A stretch of DNA of 64,000 bases from Parapedobacter deserti (GCF_042646065.1 NZ_JBHRTA010000022.1:124001-188000); one strand, 5' to 3'. Shown: positions 1-8,840, counted from the stretch's first letter. The notes: generated by a model from the letters alone, not told the origin. Numbers and translations: made by a program.

Positions 1-311
1 CTATCGATATGATCACCACATCGGAGGTGGCCGTATCGCTGACTATCGATGACACAAAGTATTTGGATGAAATCGCGACGGAACTCAACAATTTCGGTTC
101 CGTTGAAATCGACAGGGAACAGACCATTGTTTGCGTTGTGGGAGACTTCAGTGTGGATACTCATGGGTACGCTTCGCGGGTACTTGATGCTATAAAACAT
201 ATTCCGGTCCGAATGATTTCATACGGCGGAAGCAACTACAACATATCTTTGGTGTTACAAACAGCGTACAAGGTAGAGGCTTTGCGGTCGTTGCACAATA
301 GGCTATTTTAA
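1..311 (+). CDS. lysC: Aspartate kinase, C-terminal ACT-domain end (partial)
   Basis: The reading frame is open from the window edge (codons in phase with position 3) to a TAA at 309-311. The visible ~103 residues look like the paired ACT domains at the end of monofunctional aspartokinases: an I-D-M-I-T-T-S-E-V strand, then V-V-G-D-F and later I-S-Y-G-G-S-N-Y-N-I-S. In the family this region binds lysine for feedback inhibition. The ATG at 9 is internal, not the start; the kinase domain lies upstream of the window. lysA follows 11 bp later on the same strand, so the two probably form a lysine/diaminopimelate operon. The family call rests on a short piece but the context agrees. Confidence 0.85.
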   Translation, partial: IDMITTSEVAVSLTIDDTKYLDEIATELNNFGSVEIDREQTIVCVVGDFSVDTHGYASRVLDAIKHIPVRMISYGGSNYNISLVLQTAYKVEALRSLHNRLF

Positions 312-322
312 CAACCAAGCGA

Positions 323-1507
323 ATGACCGACATGATGTTTGACGCCAACCGCATTACTCATTTCTCCGAAAAAGAAACGCCGTTTTATTATTACGACCTA
401 GATTTACTGAAACGGACATTGGATGCCGCGAAACGGGCTTCCACCAAGTTTGGTTTTCATGTGCATTATGCCTTGAAGGCAAATTTCAATGACCGGGTGC
501 TCGGATTTATTCGTGAGGCCGGCTTCGGCGCGGATTGTGTGAGCGGCAACGAAGTGAAGAAAGCTGTTGAAGTAGGATTCAACCCTGACCAAATTGTGTT
601 TGCCGGGGTCGGCAAATCGGACAAAGAAATAAGCCACGCACTGAGCTGCAATATTTTTGCGTTCAACGTCGAATCCATACAGGAATTGCGGATCATAGAC
701 GAATTGGCCGGTGCCGCAGGAAAGAAGGGCCAGGTAGCGCTTCGCATAAACCCCAACGTGGACGCGCAGACCCACCATTACATCACCACAGGCTTGGATG
801 AGAACAAATTCGGCATTGCGCACTGGGAACTGGGAGAAGCTATTGAAGTGTTAAGACAATGCCAGCATATTGAGCTGATCGGCATACATTTTCACATCGG
901 GTCACAAATAACCGATCTTAACGTGTTTAAAAGTTTATGTGTCAAAGTTAACGAGCTGAATAATTGGTTTGACGATCGCGGTTTCCGTCTCCGCGTGCTC
1001 AACGTAGGAGGGGGGCTAGGTGTTGATTATCACCACCCAGACACAGCGCCTATTCCCGATTTCCAGTCTTATTTCGCTGTTTTTGCAGAATTTCTTGAAC
1101 GCAAACCGGGGCAGGATGTACATTTTGAACTCGGCAGGGCATTGGTGTCCCAAAGTGGGAGCCTTGTTAGCCGGGTACTGTATGTCAAGAATGGAATTAA
1201 GAAAGATTTTCTGATTCTCGATGCGGGCATGACTGAGCTAATGCGGCCAGCATTGTATCAAGCATATCATAAAATTGAGAACCTTACCGCTGCTTATAGT
1301 AATAGCACAGTGCAGGTACACTACGATGTCGTAGGCCCCATCTGTGAAAGCAGCGACTGTTTCGGCAAGGAAGTGCTGCTTCCGCAATCAAAACGCGGTG
1401 ATCTTATCGCTATCCGAACGGCTGGGGCATACGGAGAGGTGATGGCTTCGCGCTATAATCTCCGTGATGAAATTAGATATGTATACAGCGATGAGCTTAT
1501 CCGGTGA
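323..1507 (+). CDS. lysA: Diaminopimelate decarboxylase
   Basis: This PLP enzyme converts meso-diaminopimelate to lysine, the last step of lysine synthesis, in the cytoplasm. Its 394 residues fit the short bacterial LysA class. K52 in the Y-A-L-K-A-N motif is the expected Schiff-base lysine. H-I-G-S-Q (191-195) and G-G-G-L-G (229-233) are the PLP-phosphate motifs, and C341 in G-P-I-C-E-S-S-D is the active-site cysteine from the partner subunit. The ATG at 323 was taken; ATGs at 332 and 335 are also possible because the first four residues are not conserved. It lies 11 bp after lysC and converges on rnhA, 24 bp between the stops. Confidence 0.95.
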   Translation: MTDMMFDANRITHFSEKETPFYYYDLDLLKRTLDAAKRASTKFGFHVHYALKANFNDRVLGFIREAGFGADCVSGNEVKKAVEVGFNPDQIVFAGVGKSDKEISHALSCNIFAFNVESIQELRIIDELAGAAGKKGQVALRINPNVDAQTHHYITTGLDENKFGIAHWELGEAIEVLRQCQHIELIGIHFHIGSQITDLNVFKSLCVKVNELNNWFDDRGFRLRVLNVGGGLGVDYHHPDTAPIPDFQSYFAVFAEFLERKPGQDVHFELGRALVSQSGSLVSRVLYVKNGIKKDFLILDAGMTELMRPALYQAYHKIENLTAAYSNSTVQVHYDVVGPICESSDCFGKEVLLPQSKRGDLIAIRTAGAYGEVMASRYNLRDEIRYVYSDELIR

Positions 1508-1531
1508 TCTATGGATTTCGCAAACAGCTTT

Positions 1532-1990
1532 CTAGTAGTTGCCACATTCAAATATTCCGTCTATTTTCCAGTGCGCAGAGTCGAGCGAAGCTTGTACAGC
1601 AAGCTGGTCGCAGCGTTCATTTTCAGGATGGCCGGCATGACCTTTTATCCAGACGAAGCGCACCTTGTGTAATTTGTAAACGTTGAGGAAGCGTATCCAT
1701 AGGTCCTTGTTTTTTTTACCCGCAAAACCCTTGCGCACCCAGCCGTGGACCCATCCTTTTTCTACTGCGTCAATCACGTATTTGGAGTCGGAGTAGACTA
1801 CTACTTCCTGTCGCGGTTTTTTTAACGCTTCTAGTCCTTTTATGACAGCGAGCAACTCCATGCGGTTGTTTGTAGTTTTTCGGAAGCCTTCCGATATCTC
1901 TTTGTAATGCGGGCCTGCGCGGAGGATGACCCCATAGCCCCCCGGACCAGGGTTGCCGCTTGAGGCACCATCTGTAAACAGTTCGATCAT
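1532..1990 (-). CDS. rnhA: Ribonuclease HI
   Basis: This enzyme cleaves the RNA strand of RNA-DNA hybrids, removing primers and R-loops. From the ATG at 1990 the protein is 152 residues, the usual length. The acidic active site is visible: D7 in F-T-D-G-A, E45 in N-R-M-E-L, D68 in Y-S-D-S-K and D128 in the E-R-C-D stretch, with the G-H-A-G-H loop before it. A TTG three codons upstream is possible, but ATG gives the family N-terminus. A TAnnTTTG box lies 6 bp upstream, so the mRNA may have almost no leader. It is divergent from the sirtuin gene, 67 bp between starts. Confidence 0.95.
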   Translation of the reverse strand: MIELFTDGASSGNPGPGGYGVILRAGPHYKEISEGFRKTTNNRMELLAVIKGLEALKKPRQEVVVYSDSKYVIDAVEKGWVHGWVRKGFAGKKNKDLWIRFLNVYKLHKVRFVWIKGHAGHPENERCDQLAVQASLDSAHWKIDGIFECGNY

Positions 1991-1996
1991 GGCCAA

Positions 1997-2004
1997 CAAA
2001 GGTA
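1997..2004 (-). promoter_or_regulatory. -7 promoter box of rnhA
   Basis: On the minus strand this reads TACCTTTG, a full match to the Bacteroidota -7 consensus TAnnTTTG. It ends 6 bp before the rnhA ATG. No clear -33 TTTG is seen at the expected distance. Confidence 0.45.
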
Positions 2005-2057
2005 AGCCATTGCTTCATCATTCGTTAATTTTTTGAGAATTTGCTTTATTTGCATCC

Positions 2058-2747
2058 ATGGAGCACATCGTGGTATTTACCGGAGCTGGAATCTCCGCGG
2101 AAAGCGGACTGAAGACGTTCAGGGGAAATGACGGATTGTGGGAGGGGCACAGAGTAGAAGACGTCGCTACCCCGGAAGCGTGGGCAAAAAACCCTGATTT
2201 GGTGCAGCACTTTTACAACGTGCGCCGCAAAGCGGTATTGGCCGCCAAGCCGAACGCGGCCCACTTTGCCCTGGCAGAGCTGGAACGGAAATATCAGGTA
2301 ACGGTTATTACGCAAAATATCGATGATCTTCACGAACGAGCAGGGTCAAGCACGGTATTGCATCTCCATGGCTTGCTCACCAAATCTCAATCAAGTATTG
2401 ACCCCAAATTGACCTATCCAGTGGTTGGGAATGAAATCCGGATGGGAGACAGGTGTGAATTAGGCAGTCAACTCCGCCCGCATGTGGTGTGGTTCGGTGA
2501 AGCGGTTCCTGCCATGAGAGAGGCCATCGGTATTTGCCGCACGGCTGACATTTTCATTGTTGTTGGTACTTCGCTGCAGGTATACCCGGCAGCGGGATTA
2601 TTGGACGAAGTACCAGCAGGTACGATAACGTATTTTGCGGATCCACAGGCCTCAGCGCTGGCAAGGCAGCATGGTGTGATTTGCATAGACGAGCGGGCAA
2701 CCGTTGCGGTGCCGTGGGTCGTTGGGCAGCTGATTGAGAGCAGATGA
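2058..2747 (+). CDS. cobB: NAD-dependent protein deacylase, SIR2 family (zinc-less)
   Basis: Sirtuins remove acyl groups from lysine using NAD. Visible are the NAD motif G-A-G-I-S-A-E-S-G (residues 9-17), T-Q-N-I-D-D-L-H (85-92), the catalytic H104 in L-H-L-H-G, and V-V-W-F-G-E (143-148). Y53-x-x-R56 matches the pair that in SIRT5 and E. coli CobB binds the carboxylate of succinyl- or malonyl-lysine, so desuccinylase activity is likely (inference). Odd: the region between H104 and R-P-H-V-V-W has only one cysteine (C133), so the four-cysteine zinc site is absent. At 229 residues the length is normal. The ATG at 2058 follows a partial -7-like box (2045-2052). Confidence 0.92.
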   Translation: MEHIVVFTGAGISAESGLKTFRGNDGLWEGHRVEDVATPEAWAKNPDLVQHFYNVRRKAVLAAKPNAAHFALAELERKYQVTVITQNIDDLHERAGSSTVLHLHGLLTKSQSSIDPKLTYPVVGNEIRMGDRCELGSQLRPHVVWFGEAVPAMREAIGICRTADIFIVVGTSLQVYPAAGLLDEVPAGTITYFADPQASALARQHGVICIDERATVAVPWVVGQLIESR

Positions 2748-2754
2748 AATATAT

Positions 2755-3003
2755 TTAGTATTCATGTCGATTATAAGTCTGTATAAATGATTGGTGCATT
2801 TCTTCAAACCGTAATGATACCGATCGGCTGAACTCCTCATCGATCAGTTGAAAGACGCCATCGACACCACCGGTGACGTCCATTTCCGCAATTTTGTAAA
2901 CCTGCTCCAGCAGTCCCTGTTCAAATTTAATAATAAACTTCTGGTTCATTGCGAAAATGGTAATTTTAAACTCAGGATGAGGCAGTTCAGCTATTGTTCT
3001 CAT
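2755..3003 (-). CDS. Small conserved-looking protein, unknown function
   Basis: An 82-residue ORF with an ATG at 3003, lying in the gap between the sirtuin stop (7 bp away) and gdhA (24 bp upstream, same strand). It has no signal peptide or membrane segment and is acidic, with a central D-V-T-G-G-V-D-G segment and a mixed alpha/beta pattern. I recognise no domain. The tight fit between genes, good codon use and plausible operon position behind gdhA support it being real; a role in nitrogen metabolism would be guesswork. Confidence 0.6.
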   Translation of the reverse strand: MRTIAELPHPEFKITIFAMNQKFIIKFEQGLLEQVYKIAEMDVTGGVDGVFQLIDEEFSRSVSLRFEEMHQSFIQTYNRHEY

Positions 3004-3026
3004 GCTTGAACATCAATCTACGTGTA

Positions 3027-4358
3027 TTATACTAAACCTTGCGCTTTCATTGCGGCTGCAACCTTCACGAACCCACCGATATTGGCGCCTTTCAAGTAGT
3101 TAACGGCTCCGTTTTTGTTTCTCCCGTAATGCACACAAGTGTCGTGGATATCATGCATGATTTTCTTTAGTTTGCCGTCTACTTTATCCGCAGACCATTG
3201 CTGGCCAAGTCTGTTTTGAGACATTTCAAGGCCCGAAACCGCCACGCCACCGGCATTAGCGGCCTTACCGGGCGCATAGTAAATATTGGATTGCTGTATG
3301 ATTTTAACGGCATCGTCCGTACAGGGCATGTTTGCGCCCTCGGCTATACAAGTGCATCCGTTTTCGAGAAGCTGTCTAGCGTCGTGTTCATCCAGTTCAT
3401 TCTGTGTGGCGCAGGGGAGGGCGACATCGCATGGAAACTGCCAAGGTTTTTTGCCGGCATGATATTCCGCTGCATAGCGCTCGGTGTATGCTTGTAAATT
3501 GCGGTTCAGTGAGTTTACAAAATCAAGCTTTTCTAATGAGAAGCCGTTTGCGTCATAAACAGTTCCGTTGCTATTCGAAACAGTAATTACCTTAGCGCCC
3601 ATGGAAATCGCTTTTAAAGCAGCATAATAAGCGACGTTTCCTGCGCCAGAAATCGCTACGGTTTTGCCTTTCAACGACTCACCATGTTCATAAAGCATCC
3701 GTTCAACAAAATACAGCAAACCGAATCCGGTAGCCTCCGGGCGAATAAAGCTGCCAGCCCAAGCCGGCCCTTTGCCGGTCAACACGCCGGTGAAGTTATT
3801 TTGTAGTCGTTTGTATTGGCCGAATAGATAGCCTATTTCTCGTTCGCCTACGCCAATATCACCTGCAGGCACGTCGGTTTCTGCGCCAATATGGCGAGAA
3901 AGCTCGGTCATGAAACTCTGGCAAAAGCGCATGATTTCATTATCAGATTTTCCTTTCGGATCGAAGTCAGCACCACCTTTTCCTGCGCCGAGCGGCAGTC
4001 CGGTAAGGCTGTTCTTAAACGTTTGTTCAAATGCGAGGAACTTCAACACACTTAAATTTACGGCGGTCGAAAAACGTAGGCCGCCCTTATATGGTCCAAG
4101 CGCACTGTTCATCTGCACGCGGTAACCCCGGTTCACATGAACATTATTCCCGTCATCCTGCCAAACAATTCTGAATGAAATGATGCGTTCGGGCTCAACT
4201 ATGCGTTCGAGTAATTTTAAGTCAATGCATTCAGGCGCGTTTTCGGTTATATAAGGAACGATGTCTTCAGCGACCTCTTTTACAGCCTGTAAAAACTCAG
4301 GCTGGTCCGGGTTGCGTGCCTTGACGTCGTCAATGAATGATTTGAAATAATTTGACAT
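3027..4358 (-). CDS. gdhA: NADP-specific glutamate dehydrogenase
   Basis: This enzyme makes glutamate from 2-oxoglutarate and ammonia (or the reverse) in the cytoplasm. The ATG at 4358 gives 443 residues, the standard length of hexameric GDH; the open frame extends upstream but adds an atypical tail. Seen in order are the G-P-Y-K-G-G-L-R-F substrate motif, the P-L-G-A-G-K-G-G-A-D-F catalytic segment with its lysine, the D-V-P-A-G-D-I-G-V-G loop, the Rossmann G-A-G-N-V-A in the coenzyme domain, and a C-terminal N-A-G-G-V-A-V-S-G-L-E-M. A -7 box lies 30 bp upstream at 4388-4395. Confidence 0.96.
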   Translation of the reverse strand: MSNYFKSFIDDVKARNPDQPEFLQAVKEVAEDIVPYITENAPECIDLKLLERIVEPERIISFRIVWQDDGNNVHVNRGYRVQMNSALGPYKGGLRFSTAVNLSVLKFLAFEQTFKNSLTGLPLGAGKGGADFDPKGKSDNEIMRFCQSFMTELSRHIGAETDVPAGDIGVGEREIGYLFGQYKRLQNNFTGVLTGKGPAWAGSFIRPEATGFGLLYFVERMLYEHGESLKGKTVAISGAGNVAYYAALKAISMGAKVITVSNSNGTVYDANGFSLEKLDFVNSLNRNLQAYTERYAAEYHAGKKPWQFPCDVALPCATQNELDEHDARQLLENGCTCIAEGANMPCTDDAVKIIQQSNIYYAPGKAANAGGVAVSGLEMSQNRLGQQWSADKVDGKLKKIMHDIHDTCVHYGRNKNGAVNYLKGANIGGFVKVAAAMKAQGLV

Positions 4359-4387
4359 GCTTGAATCTAATATTACGTTTGGAATCG

Positions 4388-4395
4388 CAAATTTA
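4388..4395 (-). promoter_or_regulatory. -7 promoter box of gdhA
   Basis: On the minus strand this reads TAAATTTG, matching TAnnTTTG, 29 bp before the gdhA ATG. A TTTG lies too close (11 bp) to be a normal -33 element. The rest of 4359-4560, between gdhA and the end of cysN, is AT-rich and shows nothing else I can name. Confidence 0.4.
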
Positions 4396-4560
4396 AAAAA
4401 ATTCAACAAACTTTGTGTTTTGTAGGGACACATGCAATAGAAATCGCCTTTTTTTAAGGACCTCGAAATTGCTTTTAAATGGTAAAATATACATAATTTA
4501 CGTTATGTTAAATAGAAACTTTCGGGTCCTTCTGCAGAGGTTTGAAGCGGCTTTGCACGC

Positions 4561-5808
4561 CTACTCGGATTTGGTAACCATTAATGCGGCGACAGTTAAA
4601 TGATTGCGCGGGTCAATCAAGATCGCACCGCCGTTTGATTTATTCTCCTTATACGGCTCGATCGTTAGCGGTTCGGCCGATTTGAATTGTATCTGTCCTA
4701 TGTCATTTAGCCCAAAGTCTCCACCATTTGCTTTTCCAAGCGTTTGTATATCAATTCGGTAAAGAATGTCTAATATTTTTATTTTAGTGAGTTTGCTGTG
4801 ATGTTGAAGCAGATATACCTGCTTCAGATCAAGCGGTTTGGTGTCCATCCAACAGATATCCGCTTCAAACTGTTGGGACACCGGCGGTAATTCATATTGC
4901 TTCACCAAGATATCGCCGCGACCAATGTCGATGTTATCTGCGAGATGAATAACCACCGAGGCACCATTTTCAGCGATGTCCAGCTCATTTGTGGCCAGTT
5001 CAATGCGTTTAATAGTGCTGCTGAAGCTGGACGGTAAAACCACTATAGGGTCTCCTACTTGAAATGTGCCACCTATAACGCGACCGGCATATCCCCGATA
5101 GTCATGCAATTCATCCGTCTGAGGTCTAATAACCCATTGGACAGGAAACCGTGCCTTTGCAGTTTCTGAAACGCGATTGATAGCGACGGTTTCCAAAAAA
5201 TCGAGCATGGGCTTTCCGGCGTACCACGGCATATTGGCCGACCAGCTGACGATGTTGTCGCCCTTTAATGCACTCACTGGAATATAGTCTACTTGTTGGA
5301 TGTTTAGGCTTTCCCTCAGTCGCTCATAATCGTCCTTCACTTTGTCGAATACTGCCTGATCATAGTCTACCATATCCATCTTATTGACGCAAATCAGTAC
5401 ATGCGGTGTCGCCAGTAGCGCTACAATAAATGAATGCCGCCGGGTTTGCTCGACGACCCCTTTTCTTGCATCAATCAAAATAATGGCTAGATCGGCATTG
5501 GAAGCACCGGTGACCATATTGCGCGTGTACTGGATATGCCCTGGTGCATCCGCTATGATGAATTTGCGCTTTTTGGTTTGAAAATACTTGTAAGCCACAT
5601 CTATGGTGATTCCTTGTTCCCGTTCCGCTTTCAATCCGTCGGTCAATATAGCGAGGTCCAACGTGCCATCGTTGTTTTTACGGTTTGCCTGTTGAATTGC
5701 TTCCAACTGGTCATCCAATACGGAATTGGTGTCATACAATAATCTTCCGATCAGGGTACTTTTACCGTCGTCTACACTTCCTGCTGTGATAAATTTCAAT
5801 AAGTCCAT
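4561..5808 (-). CDS. cysN: Sulfate adenylyltransferase subunit 1 (GTPase)
   Basis: CysN is the regulatory GTPase of ATP sulfurylase; GTP hydrolysis drives formation of adenosine 5'-phosphosulfate (APS) by CysD. The 415 residues form an EF-Tu-like G domain with P-loop G-S-V-D-D-G-K-S-T (10-18), D-A-P-G-H (G3) and N-K-M-D (G4), followed by two beta-barrel domains. It is not fused to a CysC kinase. The ATG overlaps the cysD stop by one base (TAATG), which indicates translational coupling, and an AGGAGG-type site sits inside the end of cysD. It is the last gene of the sulfate operon. Confidence 0.97.
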   Translation of the reverse strand: MDLLKFITAGSVDDGKSTLIGRLLYDTNSVLDDQLEAIQQANRKNNDGTLDLAILTDGLKAEREQGITIDVAYKYFQTKKRKFIIADAPGHIQYTRNMVTGASNADLAIILIDARKGVVEQTRRHSFIVALLATPHVLICVNKMDMVDYDQAVFDKVKDDYERLRESLNIQQVDYIPVSALKGDNIVSWSANMPWYAGKPMLDFLETVAINRVSETAKARFPVQWVIRPQTDELHDYRGYAGRVIGGTFQVGDPIVVLPSSFSSTIKRIELATNELDIAENGASVVIHLADNIDIGRGDILVKQYELPPVSQQFEADICWMDTKPLDLKQVYLLQHHSKLTKIKILDILYRIDIQTLGKANGGDFGLNDIGQIQFKSAEPLTIEPYKENKSNGGAILIDPRNHLTVAALMVTKSE

Positions 5809-6698
5809 TAAAAATACCCTCCTTTTTTGCGTTCTTCCATAGCGGCTTCCGATACTTTGTCGTCCATCCTCGCACCTCTTTCGCTGATTTTCGATGCGCG
5901 AATTTCCTCAATAATGTCGTCAATGTGATAAGCTTCCGACAAAACCGCTGCGGTGCAAGTCATATCTCCAACTGTGCGGAAGCGAACGTTGCGATATTCA
6001 ATTACATCTTCGTGATCCATGTTTAGAAACGCTGTTGCAGCCATTAATTGACCGTTTCGGGTAATAACATCCCGACCATGTGAAAAATAGATCGAAGGCA
6101 GTTCGATGTTTTCCCGTCGGATATAATTCCAAACATCCAATTCTGTCCAGTTGCTGATGGGAAAAACACGGACGTTTTCATTTTTGTGGATGCGACCATT
6201 ATACAAGCTCCACAATTCGGGGCGCTGCCGTTTCGGATCCCATTGCCCAAATTCGTCACGGACGGAAAAAATCCGTTCTTTTGCCCGTGCTTTCTCTTCG
6301 TCTCTTCTGGCACCGCCAATGCATGCATCAAACCCATGCTCAGCTATTGTGTCCAGCAGGGTAACGGTCTGCAGGGCATTTCGGCTCGCGTTCTTACCCT
6401 TCTGCTCAACCACTTTGCCGGCGTCAATGCTATCCTGTACATAACCCACAATCAGTTTTTCGCCAATCCTTGCGACCAGTTCATCCCGAAAAGCAATGGT
6501 TTCCGGAAAATTATGGCCGGTGTCGATGTGCACCAGCGGAAACGGAAACTTACCTGGTCTGAATGCCTTTTCCGCCAAGTGCACCAGTGTTATCGAATCT
6601 TTTCCCCCCGAAAATAGCAATGCTGGCTTGTCGAATTGTCCGGCTACTTCCCGTAAAATGTATATCGCTTCTGCCTCTAGATGGTCTAAATAATCCAT
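5808..6698 (-). CDS. cysD: Sulfate adenylyltransferase subunit 2
   Basis: CysD is the catalytic subunit that joins ATP and sulfate to form APS. It shows the PP-loop motif S-G-G-K-D-S-I near residue 35 and the conserved H-I-D-T-G-H-N-F-P-E stretch. The ATG at 6698 gives 296 residues starting M-D-Y-L-D-H-L-E-A, the usual family start; the GTG at 6716 is the alternative. It ends R-K-K-G-G-Y-F, typical of the family. The gene is 40 bp downstream of cysH and overlaps cysN by one base. Confidence 0.97.
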   Translation of the reverse strand: MDYLDHLEAEAIYILREVAGQFDKPALLFSGGKDSITLVHLAEKAFRPGKFPFPLVHIDTGHNFPETIAFRDELVARIGEKLIVGYVQDSIDAGKVVEQKGKNASRNALQTVTLLDTIAEHGFDACIGGARRDEEKARAKERIFSVRDEFGQWDPKRQRPELWSLYNGRIHKNENVRVFPISNWTELDVWNYIRRENIELPSIYFSHGRDVITRNGQLMAATAFLNMDHEDVIEYRNVRFRTVGDMTCTAAVLSEAYHIDDIIEEIRASKISERGARMDDKVSEAAMEERKKGGYF

Positions 6699-6738
6699 AT
6701 GTCGTTTTATATTCACCCGTTAAGTTGCCCCAATGCCC

Positions 6739-7440
6739 TCATGTCGCGTGCAATCCGCACTCTTTCTTGCTCTTTTCTTCCCACCACCATCTACCGGCCC
6801 TGAAGTCCTCCCCCGGTCTTACCGCTCTGGTGCATGGCGCACAGCCGATACTTGGAAAATTTTTGTCATGCAATGGATTGTAAGGGATCTGGTGTTTTTT
6901 TACATATTCCCACACCTCATCCAGTGTCCAATTATAGATGGGATGGAACTTCACCAACCGGTTGCCATTATCCCATTCAACTGGGGACATGTCTTGCCTG
7001 TTATCTGATTGTTCGGACCGGATTCCCGTGATCCAGCATGCCGCGCCGTTCAATGCCCTTTGCAACGGCTCTATTTTACGGATACGGCAGCATTCTTTAC
7101 GATTTTCAACCGATTCATAGAAACTCGACGGCCCTTTTTGGTTGATCAACTGTTGCATAGCGTGTGTGTCGGGAAAATACGCCTCTATTTCTTTGCAATA
7201 GATTTCTAACGTACGGTTCCAGACATAGTACGTTTCTGGAAACAACCGTCCTGTTTCCAATGTAAAAACACGGATCGGTAAGTTGTTGCTAAAAATAAAA
7301 TGCGTAATCAGCTGATCTTCAATCCCGAAACTGGTGGAAAAAACCACCTTTCCGGGAAATCGGCCGGCGACCAGCCGCAAGGATTCCAATACCGTTTTTC
7401 CGCGCACGAGTTTTTGTATTTCTTCGACCAATGCGTTCAT
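6739..7440 (-). CDS. cysH: Adenylyl-sulfate (APS) reductase, assimilatory, iron-sulfur type
   Basis: It reduces APS to sulfite and AMP using thioredoxin-like reductant. The 233 residues carry the PAPS-reductase PP-loop fold (S-T-S-F-G-I-E-D near 35-42) and two cysteine pairs, C117-C118 and C200-x-x-C203, which in this family bind a [4Fe-4S] cluster and mark APS rather than PAPS specificity. C228 in the C-terminal E-C-G-L-H is the catalytic cysteine. This fits the absence of cysC from the operon. A strong AAAGGAGGGG ribosome site lies just upstream of the ATG, and the gene overlaps the upstream siroheme gene by 4 bp. Confidence 0.96.
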   Translation of the reverse strand: MNALVEEIQKLVRGKTVLESLRLVAGRFPGKVVFSTSFGIEDQLITHFIFSNNLPIRVFTLETGRLFPETYYVWNRTLEIYCKEIEAYFPDTHAMQQLINQKGPSSFYESVENRKECCRIRKIEPLQRALNGAACWITGIRSEQSDNRQDMSPVEWDNGNRLVKFHPIYNWTLDEVWEYVKKHQIPYNPLHDKNFPSIGCAPCTRAVRPGEDFRAGRWWWEEKSKKECGLHAT

Positions 7441-8036
7441 ATATTCCCCTCCTTTGTCAGCAGTACTGCGGTATGCGCATTCAGCGCCTTTACCTTGTCC
7501 GTGAAATCTCCTTTCAACAGATCACGTAGCTGGCTCATATAGTTTAATGTTTCATCGATTTCGTCCGGCAGCGCTTCGTTCAATAATTCCTTTATCCTTT
7601 TGGCAATCGTGGGCGACTTGCCATTGGTGGATATTCCAATCTTCAGGTTCCCTTTTTTGACGACCGAGCCGAGGTAAAAGTCACATAATTCCGGTTTGTC
7701 GGCCACATTGATCAAGAGGTTTCGCTTACGGCTTTCCTCGCGGATCTGCCTGTTCAGACGAGCGTTATTCGAAGCAACCAACACCAAATCCACATGCGCT
7801 AAATCCGCGTCTTCGAAGGCTCGTTCATGCAATTGCACCGATGGATAGCTTTTGACGAATTCGCGGACATTTGGGATGATCCGCTTAGCGACTACGGTTA
7901 CATTGGAGTGCGGACTATTGACTAACAAAGCAGAGAGCTTTTCCAACGCCACCGTGCTACCTCCCACGAGAAGCGTCCGCAGTCTATTTAACTGCAAAAA
8001 AACGGGGAACAGCTGGTTTTCAGTATTTTTAATCAT
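7437..8036 (-). CDS. Precorrin-2 dehydrogenase / sirohydrochlorin ferrochelatase-type siroheme synthase
   Basis: This 199-residue protein matches the N-terminal half of CysG (Met8/SirC family): an NAD-binding Rossmann start with L-L-V-G-G-S-T-V-A near residue 22, V-A-S-N-N-A-R-L-N in the middle, and a helical dimerisation tail. It oxidises precorrin-2 and may insert iron to give siroheme, the cofactor of the sulfite reductase in the same operon. The methylase half is a separate gene just upstream, so CysG is split here. The ATG at 8036 overlaps cobA by 4 bp. Whether it also chelates iron cannot be read from the sequence. Confidence 0.9.
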   Translation of the reverse strand: MIKNTENQLFPVFLQLNRLRTLLVGGSTVALEKLSALLVNSPHSNVTVVAKRIIPNVREFVKSYPSVQLHERAFEDADLAHVDLVLVASNNARLNRQIREESRKRNLLINVADKPELCDFYLGSVVKKGNLKIGISTNGKSPTIAKRIKELLNEALPDEIDETLNYMSQLRDLLKGDFTDKVKALNAHTAVLLTKEGNI

Positions 8037-8821
8037 ATCGCCACTGCTTTATGTTGCCGTGCGGCAAAGTGTTCATGTTTGGCCACCACATCACCGATCA
8101 CGATCACCGCCGGGGCGCTTATCCGCTGCTCGCTGGCATTCGCGACGATTGTAGCCATTGTCCCCAGCACAATTTTTTCATCCGGCATCGAACCGTTCTG
8201 GATAATTGCCACGGGCAGTTCCCCCCTGCCCCCTTGCAGATAAACCTGTGCAATTTCCGTTAGTTTATTCATTCCCATCAACACCACTACCGTGGCGTCC
8301 GTCTTAGCGGCGGTATAAATATCCTTTGAAACCACACCTGCAGTAGTTGCGCCAGTGATGACCCAGAAGCTTTCACTGACACCGCGATAAGTTAGCGGGA
8401 TGCCCTGAAGTCCGGAAAGTGCTATCGAGCTGGATATGCCCGGAACCACGTCCGTACGGATGCCATGTTCACTAGCATATTCAAGCTCTTCCCCGCCGCG
8501 GCCGAATACAAACGGATCACCCCCCTTCAGCCGTACTACATGGCCGTTGGATCGTGCATAGCTAACCAGCATCTCGTTGATTTGGTGCTGGCGGTATGTA
8601 TGATGATTGGCTCGCTTGCCCACAAATATGCGAAGTGCTTCCTTGGGAGCGTATTCAAGCAATGTTTCATTCACCAACGCATCATAGAGTATCACGTCGG
8701 CAGTCGACAACGCTTTCAGTCCTTTCAGACTGATCAAATCCGCGTCGCCCGGTCCTGCCCCTACCAATGTGATTCTTGAATAGCGCTTCATTGCTGTACT
8801 CTGCTTACTGTTATGTTTCAT
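8033..8821 (-). CDS. cobA: Uroporphyrinogen-III C-methyltransferase
   Basis: It adds two S-adenosylmethionine methyl groups to uroporphyrinogen III to make precorrin-2, the branch step to siroheme. Family motifs are V-G-A-G-P-G-D-A-D-L near the start, D-A-L-V-N in the next strand, and the R-L-K-G-G-D-P-F-V-F-G-R-G-G-E-E loop. Starts: the ATG at 8821 is taken; the ATG at 8791 fits the family N-terminus equally well, and a TTG at 8839 is less likely. It sits 19 bp after the sulfite reductase stop and feeds the next gene. Confidence 0.94.
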   Translation of the reverse strand: MKHNSKQSTAMKRYSRITLVGAGPGDADLISLKGLKALSTADVILYDALVNETLLEYAPKEALRIFVGKRANHHTYRQHQINEMLVSYARSNGHVVRLKGGDPFVFGRGGEELEYASEHGIRTDVVPGISSSIALSGLQGIPLTYRGVSESFWVITGATTAGVVSKDIYTAAKTDATVVVLMGMNKLTEIAQVYLQGGRGELPVAIIQNGSMPDEKIVLGTMATIVANASEQRISAPAVIVIGDVVAKHEHFAARQHKAVAI

Positions 8822-8840
8822 GATGCTTTGCTCAGTCAAT

